Positions 5,456-10,587 of a stretch of DNA of 10,587 bases are shown one piece after another. The position numbers were made by a program, and so were the translations under genes. The DNA is from Candidatus Lindowiibacteriota bacterium (GTDB taxonomy: Bacteria > Lindowbacteria > 2-12-FULL-62-27), in the NCBI GenBank assembly GCA_023249255.1, contig JAHFCY010000108.1:1-10587 (forward strand), in the 5' to 3' direction. The notes below the pieces were generated by a model, which worked only from the letters and a program-made list of their open reading frames with translations, was not told the origin of the DNA and ran no database searches. Numbering within the stretch: the first letter of the stretch is position 1; every line of letters begins with the position of its first letter.

Positions 5456-7713
5456 TGCAACTTTTCTGTCGGCTTGAAATCAATGAGAAAATTGGCCCCG
5501 CCGAGAAGACGCCGATTACTGTCTCCGACATAGGACATTTGGTATTCGTATTTCTCTACAAGCTGGCGTGCGATATATAACCCGAGTCCACGACCGGCGA
5601 GCCCTTTTGTGCTGAAGAATGGTTCAAAGATATATGGGATGTTCTCCTTGTCAACGCCATCACCGTTGTCAGCGAACAAAACACACCTTTTTTGCCCATC
5701 GATAAGAACCTGAATCTCTGGCCGGAACTTCGCGTTCCTTTCTTTCTTAAGACCCAGCCAGTAGACGGCGTTGTCAAACAAATTGATGAAGAGCTGTAAG
5801 AAGACTCCCTCTGTCCCCGCAACCTCAAGTTTGGGCGCAATCTTCTTGATGCTCACGGCAATTTTGGAACGCTCACAGGATTTTGCATAATATTGCCAGA
5901 CTTTCTTGACAACATTTTCTACGGAAATAGCAGACCCTTTGCGCCTCGCTGAACGAAATATCGGCTGGATACCCTCCATAAGACCGGTGACGAAATCCAG
6001 TTGATCCCGCAGGCTCGCCAACGTCTCACGCAACCGGTGTATATCTGGCCGCTCTGCGGCAGCAATCTCCTCAACGGCCTTGAGACCGTCATCCATCCGG
6101 CGCATCATAACCATCACGTCGTGAGATGTCGCATCAACTGCGATACCAATACCAGCCAAGTCTTCGACCATATCAAGCTGTTTTTCTACAAGCTCCCGCT
6201 CCTTCTTGTAGACCGAGGCTACGCGGTTTAGAATTTCAGCTCCACGGGTATCGCTCTTCTTCACGAGATGGGATTGTAGTGAATCAAGCTTGCTCAACAC
6301 CAATTTCTGTTTTGAATAAAGCTGGCCCCGTCGTTCGCGCATGTCTTCTTCAGAACCACTGATATATCGCTGAAACTCAATCTTAAGACGACTGAGAACC
6401 ATCAATGTTAATACTCGCAGATCCTCGAACGCTCCGGTCTGCTCAATAAACCCCTCCCGGCTGGTCTTATCAACCAAGTTCTGATTATGTGAGGCGGAAA
6501 TATCAACGTAGCCCATCACGTCGTTATTCGAAAGGTAATAAGACGCCCTGATTGTTCCCCGATACATATCGATCTTCAACCAGTCATTGTCGGGGTCACC
6601 ATAGGGATAGATTCGAATGCCATCTCTATAGACGTACACCCGATGGTCCTTGATAAATTTCTTTGTCTGCGGATCCGTGATCTTCTTCAGATCAAACACA
6701 TAGAAATGAAACTTGAATGGACCGCAGACTGGCTGACGAATTGCTTTACCCTCTTTATCGAAAAATCGAAGTTTATTCTCTGCAACAAAGTCTTCTCTTG
6801 TCTTATCGACCAAATCTAACCGGTTTTCTTTTTCATTTATGTTCAGCACGGCATCGCCTCTGGCATCGACCGATCCGGAACACTTGATAACAGCCTCATC
6901 GAGTATCTGGTGAATCCTACGTGCCTCATCGTCGGCGATCTCTTTCCCTTCAAATACGACACTCACGATAAAATCGGATTTATGAAATGGGGACTGGATG
7001 CGATTTAGCGTGGAAAGAACCTTCCGAACTTCGTCCTCGCTCCACGGATACCGCAATTGCGTAATTCGAATCAGCGTTCCATGCCCCTCGGTCTTTATCT
7101 GATTGCCACGTATAGACATCTCCCGGGCGACGATTCGATCAGGGCGGGAACGTACATCATACAGCGCCTCAATCTCGTCAAAATAAACAACAGACCCCTT
7201 TTTTCGGGTGTCTTCAGAATCGGAGAACTGGATATTCCCAAAATCAGTTATGAGATGTATCTCCGATTGACCGTCAGTTCCCGATGCCTGGGCGCGGGTA
7301 AAAATTTCAATACTTCCACCAATTTGAAATATGGCAAACCGGCCGATTCCTTTGTCGCCTTGGATAGCGCGCCCCTTTCGGGTACGCCCCTTATTTCGCT
7401 TTCTCTTTGAAAGTTTCAGAGGCGTCGCCGGGTTCATCCAGTGATCACGAAGTATTTCTAGTGTCATTCCGTCGCCGTCGTCCTCAATTTCGACGAACGG
7501 TTCTTCGTTGGGCTTAAGATTTTTCCTTCCTAAGTTTGCCGTGTTGCCGATGCGAATTTGGACCCACTCGGCATCCGCATCATAGCTATTCTTCACCAGC
7601 TCCGTTAACGCCACAGTACTATCCTTGATGAGCTGTTCGCCAAGGAGATTTAGAAGCCTGGCAAATGGCCGTGGTCGAATGACACCGCTCCTCTTGTCAG
7701 TCTCGGTTGTCAT
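5452..7713 (-). CDS. Dual-GHKL protein: MORC/Hsp90-like ATPase fused to a histidine kinase
   Basis: 753 residues, predicted cytoplasmic with no membrane segment. The first GHKL ATPase covers about residues 15-210, with an N box (E38, N42, D45 in ALTELVKNSYDADA), a G1 box EDDGDGM (77-83) and a G2 box GDKGIGRFA (119-127), followed by a transducer-like middle region to about 440. A helical, probably coiled-coil part (about 450-515) leads to a histidine-kinase module: H-box-like H531 in ATSHDVMVMM, a second N box (N644, N648), G1 ADNGDGV (681-687), F box IFEPFFSTK (695-703) and G2 GRGLGLYIA (707-715). Both ATP sites look intact. The first half resembles MORC/MutL-type ATPases known in prokaryotic restriction-linked systems; the second should phosphorylate the receiver protein encoded next. 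The start overlaps the methyltransferase stop (ATGA). The likely role is sensing an invader signal and relaying it; the trigger is unknown. Confidence 0.92.
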   Translation of the reverse strand: MTTETDKRSGVIRPRPFARLLNLLGEQLIKDSTVALTELVKNSYDADAEWVQIRIGNTANLGRKNLKPNEEPFVEIEDDGDGMTLEILRDHWMNPATPLKLSKRKRNKGRTRKGRAIQGDKGIGRFAIFQIGGSIEIFTRAQASGTDGQSEIHLITDFGNIQFSDSEDTRKKGSVVYFDEIEALYDVRSRPDRIVAREMSIRGNQIKTEGHGTLIRITQLRYPWSEDEVRKVLSTLNRIQSPFHKSDFIVSVVFEGKEIADDEARRIHQILDEAVIKCSGSVDARGDAVLNINEKENRLDLVDKTREDFVAENKLRFFDKEGKAIRQPVCGPFKFHFYVFDLKKITDPQTKKFIKDHRVYVYRDGIRIYPYGDPDNDWLKIDMYRGTIRASYYLSNNDVMGYVDISASHNQNLVDKTSREGFIEQTGAFEDLRVLTLMVLSRLKIEFQRYISGSEEDMRERRGQLYSKQKLVLSKLDSLQSHLVKKSDTRGAEILNRVASVYKKERELVEKQLDMVEDLAGIGIAVDATSHDVMVMMRRMDDGLKAVEEIAAAERPDIHRLRETLASLRDQLDFVTGLMEGIQPIFRSARRKGSAISVENVVKKVWQYYAKSCERSKIAVSIKKIAPKLEVAGTEGVFLQLFINLFDNAVYWLGLKKERNAKFRPEIQVLIDGQKRCVLFADNGDGVDKENIPYIFEPFFSTKGLAGRGLGLYIARQLVEKYEYQMSYVGDSNRRLLGGANFLIDFKPTEKLQ

Positions 7714-8993
7714 TTGTTCCTCATAGCCAAGATATATTCTTTCGAATATCGTTTCGACGAAGACGGATTCGGGCCATCAGAAAACCGGCCAGTCTCTCTG
7801 TCTCTCGTCGTCGGAAGAATCTTAAGCGGTACGTTGCGTTCAATACAGTGGATCCGTCTCCATCCAAGTTGGATGGCAATGTCGGCGATTAAAAAAACAT
7901 TCGGAATAGAAACGCCGCGTAGCTCGGTGTCCCCGATAACCATCACGAGTTTCCCACCGCGACGTACTGTTCTCCGGGCCTGTGATAGAAACCTCTGCAT
8001 GTCAGAATAGTACTGTCCGAGCAGGTTTCGGATACTCGTATCATCGATTCGCTTGATGGTATCACCAACAGTCCCCGTGGGCGATGTGGAACCGGTGCCA
8101 TTGTTTAACCGAGTTCCAATAAAACGCCGGCGAAAAATATCGCTTGCTTGGTGATAAAATAAAAAGTGGGTCGAAAGGCGAAAAATGTCTGAGTAATCAT
8201 ACGAGACAACATATGGAGGGCTGGTAATAATCGAATCGACTTTGCCGATAAATCCGCCAGCGTAGCACATGGAGTTATGTCGAAATATTCTGGGCCTGCA
8301 CGAGGGATCCTGCACTTCCTCGAACAGTTGGTGATTCCGCTTCTGCATCAACTGCAGTTGGGATTCAAAATAAATGAGGGGGGCGGCCGGTATCTTCTTT
8401 GGATCAATCTGCGGCTTCACACTATCATTTAGCCAAAAGGAGGCCCTCTTGAGAATTGATGAGAGAGCGCAAACTTCGAAATCCCGGAACCGCCGGGGGT
8501 GCCCCAGTTCTCGTATTACCCACAGGATGTTTGCCAAGTGACGAAGACTCGCATTGGAATACCATTTTTTGAGTAGAGAAACATTTCCGTTCAATATCCC
8601 TTTTTGTTCATAGAATGATTGAGATCGAAGGCTAGAAAATTCGAGCCTCTCCAGTAGTTCATCGACTGAATTGGCCAGTTTCTGAGGATCCAATGGCGTC
8701 GTTTTTGCACGGGCGATCAAGACTGCCGTTGGATTAATATCTGATCCCAGACTGTCTCTGCCGATACGAAACGCCTCAAGATTGAGGGTCCCAGACCCAC
8801 AGAACGGATCCCAGACAACTTCTCCCTTCTTTGAGTATTCCTTAAGGAGCGATCTCGCGAGCTGAGGGATGAATTTGGCCGGATACTTATGATAGCAATG
8901 CGTCACCTCACTTGTTTCACTTCTGCTGGCCGACGAGAATGACCATTCGGCACGTTGCTGAACACTCGTGTAGAAGCCACGCCTTGTAATCAT
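7710..8993 (-). CDS. DNA methyltransferase (N4-cytosine or N6-adenine)
   Basis: 427 residues. The sequence HKYPAKFIPQ (35-44) leads into the S-adenosylmethionine-binding motif I, DPFCGSGT (62-69), then SDINPTAV (84-91). The catalytic motif IV is SPPY (258-261) in SIITSPPYVVSYDY. The C-terminal strand GGKLVMVIGDTELRG (346-360) is typical of amino-methyltransferases. SPPY occurs often in N4-cytosine enzymes, but adenine cannot be excluded. The ATG at 8993 is used: the open frame runs further up to 9158 but there it only overlaps the recombinase 3' end with arginine-rich sequence. The recombinase stop is 13 nt upstream and no strong ribosome site is visible. It is the first gene of the overlapping operon and probably protects host DNA, or marks DNA read by the GHKL protein. 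No endonuclease is next to it. Confidence 0.92.
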   Translation of the reverse strand: MITRRGFYTSVQQRAEWSFSSASRSETSEVTHCYHKYPAKFIPQLARSLLKEYSKKGEVVWDPFCGSGTLNLEAFRIGRDSLGSDINPTAVLIARAKTTPLDPQKLANSVDELLERLEFSSLRSQSFYEQKGILNGNVSLLKKWYSNASLRHLANILWVIRELGHPRRFRDFEVCALSSILKRASFWLNDSVKPQIDPKKIPAAPLIYFESQLQLMQKRNHQLFEEVQDPSCRPRIFRHNSMCYAGGFIGKVDSIITSPPYVVSYDYSDIFRLSTHFLFYHQASDIFRRRFIGTRLNNGTGSTSPTGTVGDTIKRIDDTSIRNLLGQYYSDMQRFLSQARRTVRRGGKLVMVIGDTELRGVSIPNVFLIADIAIQLGWRRIHCIERNVPLKILPTTRDRETGRFSDGPNPSSSKRYSKEYILAMRNK

Positions 8994-9006
8994 TGGCAGT
9001 ACACTA

Positions 9007-10005
9007 TCACCCCGGGATGCCGTTGAACAACCCCCGCTCCGCCGTCTTCTCCGATATCTTCCGCGCAATCTGCCCGCCCATATCCTCCCGCGAATCATCA
9101 TACACCATGAGCGTCTGAATATTTTTATGCCGCGAAAATTTCCGAACCGCCCGCACATCCCCTTTAGTTATATCCAACGCAAACGTGATCGCCGCATGTC
9201 TGACCCCGTGCGGCCGCGCCACCACCCCGCATCTTTTCCCAAGTTTGGTAACGATCTTCCAAACCCCCGTCCCCGTCAGCCTCTTGCTCCCGTTGTGGTT
9301 TCCGTTCTGATATCGATGATCCAAATTCGTAAACACCGCCCCCGTCCTCCGATCCCCAATCCATTCCCGCAGCACATCCTTCGTCTCCGGCGGCAACGTC
9401 AACTTCTCCTTCTGCTTCCTCCCCTTCCCCAATATCCAAATCACGTCGTTGTTGAAATCAATATCCGGCACATCCAGCCCCGTCATTTCTCCGTTTCGAA
9501 GCCCCAAATCCCACATCACCCGAAGCATCGCCTTGTCCCGAATCGCCTTTTTCCCTCCCTGCTTCACCGCTTCCGCCAAAATCCGTTTGAATCCTTCAAC
9601 CCCTGGCCCCTTCGTATCCCGATACGTCTCCTGCTTCTCTCCCCTAACCGTCAGATCCCAAGGAATCATCCCAAGTGTCTTCGCAAATTTCACAAACGAC
9701 CGGATCGCCGCTAAATGCTGATTAATCGTCGCCGGCGTCTTCCCCATCTCCCGGAGCCGGTTTCGATACTCGATCACCAGATGGTTCGCCGCCCCGGGTC
9801 CGCTGCCAAAAAGTTTTTTCGCCAGATCCGAAGGCGACCGAACGCCGGCAAATTGCCCAAAGTTTCGGATCGCTTGGTTGTATGCCTTCAGCGTCCTTGG
9901 ATTCCTCCCCGCAAAAAAACTCTCGACAAGGTTCGCCGGGTCAATCCGGGGTATGAGAGACTCTTCCATACCCCTTCTTTTCGGCACTTTCGCCAATCCG
10001 CTCAA
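9007..10005 (-). CDS. Tyrosine recombinase / integrase (Xer-like)
   Basis: 332 residues from a TTG at 10005, or 320 from the ATG at 9969. The TTG has a better-spaced purine-rich site (AGGGG about 6 nt upstream); the ATG has GAAGGGG almost touching it, so the start is uncertain. The N-terminal SAM-like core-binding domain (about 24-118) contains NPRTLKAYNQAIRNFGQF and TINQHLAAIRSFVKFA. The catalytic domain has a full set: R170 (LGLRNGEM), K194 (ILGKGRK), H266 and R269 (PHGVRH), H293 (SRHKNIQT) and nucleophile Y302 (LMVYDD). It should therefore be active on DNA. It lies 13 nt upstream of the methyltransferase and on the same strand, which fits an integrase at the edge of a genomic island. Its base composition is closer to the secretion genes than to the defence genes, so it might instead be resident. 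Confidence 0.92.
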   Translation of the reverse strand: MSGLAKVPKRRGMEESLIPRIDPANLVESFFAGRNPRTLKAYNQAIRNFGQFAGVRSPSDLAKKLFGSGPGAANHLVIEYRNRLREMGKTPATINQHLAAIRSFVKFAKTLGMIPWDLTVRGEKQETYRDTKGPGVEGFKRILAEAVKQGGKKAIRDKAMLRVMWDLGLRNGEMTGLDVPDIDFNNDVIWILGKGRKQKEKLTLPPETKDVLREWIGDRRTGAVFTNLDHRYQNGNHNGSKRLTGTGVWKIVTKLGKRCGVVARPHGVRHAAITFALDITKGDVRAVRKFSRHKNIQTLMVYDDSREDMGGQIARKISEKTAERGLFNGIPG

Positions 10006-10014
10006 CGCCGACCC

Positions 10015-10350
10015 CTATGACGGAGGGTGCGGCCTCACACTGGAACAGGGATGTTCCGTCCCGCACGACACAGGATGTGTCAGTTGTGCGGGAAACGAAG
10101 CGCCTGGAAACTCTATACGTTCCGGCTCTCCCTCAAGCGACGGCTGAACGCCCCGGCCTGCAAGCGCAGATCCGGATCGCGCAGGGGGCGTCAATTTTTC
10201 GATGTCGTATGGATGAGAACACTCGGGTTGGTAACCCATCGGCCGAAGCCCCGGCGACACCCCTTGATCTTTGCCGACCTCGACGCGCATCAGCAACCAG
10301 GTGACAAACACTCCGGTCAAACATCCAGCGATATAAGAGAGAAATCTCAT
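10015..10350 (-). CDS. Small membrane-anchored protein whose 3' end is repeat-encoded
   Basis: 111 residues, no recognised family. The N-terminus is a single hydrophobic segment (MRFLSYIAGCLTGVFVTWLLM), so it is probably an anchored or secreted protein. A Pro/Gly-rich, low-structure remainder follows. The ATG at 10350 is preceded by GGAGAGGAGGTG with good spacing, which strongly supports this start over upstream ones in the same frame. The last roughly 20-25 codons are encoded by the complement of repeat copy 3 and its edge, giving FPAQLTHPVSCGTEHPCSS, so the native C-terminus was probably shorter or different. The stop lies 9 nt before the recombinase TTG. The function is unknown. Confidence 0.6.
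   Translation of the reverse strand: MRFLSYIAGCLTGVFVTWLLMRVEVGKDQGVSPGLRPMGYQPECSHPYDIEKLTPPARSGSALAGRGVQPSLEGEPERIEFPGASFPAQLTHPVSCGTEHPCSSVRPHPPS
10042..10093 (+). repeat. Double-hairpin dispersed repeat, copy 3
   Basis: Hairpin A pairs GGAACA (10042-10047) with TGTTCC (10052-10057). Hairpin B has the same outer stem, TCCCGCAC (10059-10066) with GTGCGGGA (10086-10093), and an inner stem GACAC (10067-10071) with GTGTC (10077-10081). Two inner-stem pairs differ from copy 1 and one differs from copy 2, always on both strands, so the hairpin is conserved and not just the sequence. It overlaps the 3' end of the small minus-strand gene and lies just upstream of the recombinase. Confidence 0.9.
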
Positions 10351-10355
10351 TCGAC

Positions 10356-10577
10356 TTACACCTCCTCTCCAATCGCCATGACCGTGACGACCTGGTCCTC
10401 CGTCTGCTCCGTCAGCCGGATCCGCACGCCCTTCGTAAAATCCGCTTCTCCTGCTATCCGCTCGTAATACGAGCACGAATAGAAATGTCCACCTTTCGCC
10501 TGCAATAAAACCGACGGCTCCGACACAAACCCCACGCCGGCATCTTGGTCGAACCGAACGTCCAATATCCCCGCCAT
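10356..10577 (-). CDS. Small hypothetical protein, possibly 5'-incomplete
   Basis: 73 residues from an ATG at 10577. The frame stays open to the window edge, so the true start could lie outside. The protein looks like a soluble beta-rich domain (VRFDQDAGVGFVSEPSVLL, then HFYSCSYYERI and GVRIRLTEQ). It matches no family I recognise. Its last codons (GEEV) contain the ribosome binding site of the next gene, whose ATG is 6 nt past its stop, so the two genes are very likely co-transcribed and translationally coupled. Small gene pairs of this type beside an integrase are common on mobile elements, but nothing here identifies a phage or conjugation function. Confidence 0.55.
   Translation of the reverse strand: MAGILDVRFDQDAGVGFVSEPSVLLQAKGGHFYSCSYYERIAGEADFTKGVRIRLTEQTEDQVVTVMAIGEEV
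10359..10370 (-). promoter_or_regulatory. Ribosome binding site deciding the start at 10350
   Basis: The minus strand reads GGAGAGGAGGTG before TAAGTCGA and the ATG, a near-ideal Shine-Dalgarno sequence at normal spacing. It lies inside the last codons of the upstream small gene and marks 10350 as the true start of the membrane-anchored protein. Confidence 0.75.
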
Positions 10578-10587
10578 CCCAGGCGCA

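Noticed and set aside
8994-9158. Upstream extension of the methyltransferase frame to 9158
   Set aside because: It overlaps the recombinase 3' end in another frame and encodes arginine-rich sequence unlike a methyltransferase N-terminus. The ATG at 8993 directly precedes the conserved region.
9127-9714. Long plus-strand frame opposite the recombinase
   Set aside because: Composition is dominated by Pro, Arg and His, as expected for the antisense of a GC-rich gene. The minus strand has full catalytic motifs.
3500-10020. CRISPR array or tandem direct repeats in the island
   Set aside because: No regularly spaced repeated unit was seen when reading through the intergenic or coding stretches.
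9960-10040. Attachment-site direct repeat matching 3440-3500
   Set aside because: I compared the sequence around the recombinase start and the 3' junction by eye and found no shared stretch beyond short chance matches.

Overview
The window comes from an uncultured-looking, moderately GC-rich diderm bacterium. The outer-membrane secretin and type IV pilin-like genes require an outer membrane. Short palindromic repeats lie in and between genes, and one of them encodes an LPAGRQA-type tail that I associate with candidate-phylum genomes such as Omnitrophota. That placement is a guess; nothing here fixes the phylum.

Left part (1-3468, + strand): the end of a type II secretion / type IV pilus-like operon. 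It holds the C-terminal part of a secretin (GspD/PilQ type), two type IV prepilin-like genes (gspI- and gspJ-like), a gspK/PilX-like gene, and a 38-codon ORF that starts on an ATGA overlap and then ends. The pilin genes carry structured repeats. Copies 1 and 2 of a 52-53 nt double-hairpin repeat precede gspI and gspK. A separate, roughly 144-nt, nearly symmetric inverted repeat sits in frame inside the gspJ prepilin leader. A 14-bp palindrome lies in the gspJ tail. The gspI frame has no ATG, GTG or TTG start upstream of its pilin motif.

Middle part (3514-8993, - strand): a compact four-gene operon read right to left, of visibly lower GC in the lines I counted. The order is a DNA methyltransferase (FCGSGT and SPPY motifs), a 753-residue protein with two GHKL ATPase domains (an N-terminal MORC/Hsp90-like one and a C-terminal histidine kinase), a protein with a response-regulator receiver domain plus an unrecognised C-terminal half, and a six-helix membrane protein. 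The first three genes overlap by ATGA and the fourth follows 40 nt later with a strong ribosome binding site. The layout suggests a phage-defence or epigenetic conflict system. In such a system the methyltransferase would mark self, the dual GHKL protein would sense and signal by His-to-Asp transfer, and the receiver protein and/or membrane protein would be the effector. No restriction nuclease is evident. This is the best candidate in the window for a poorly described system.

Right part (9007-10587, - strand): a tyrosine recombinase with a complete catalytic set lies directly upstream of the methyltransferase. Before it are two small unrecognised genes, the second with an N-terminal membrane anchor. 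Copy 3 of the double-hairpin repeat forms the 3' end of that second gene. The recombinase and the abrupt end of the secretion operon suggest that the middle block is a mobile island, but I found no matching attachment-site direct repeats.
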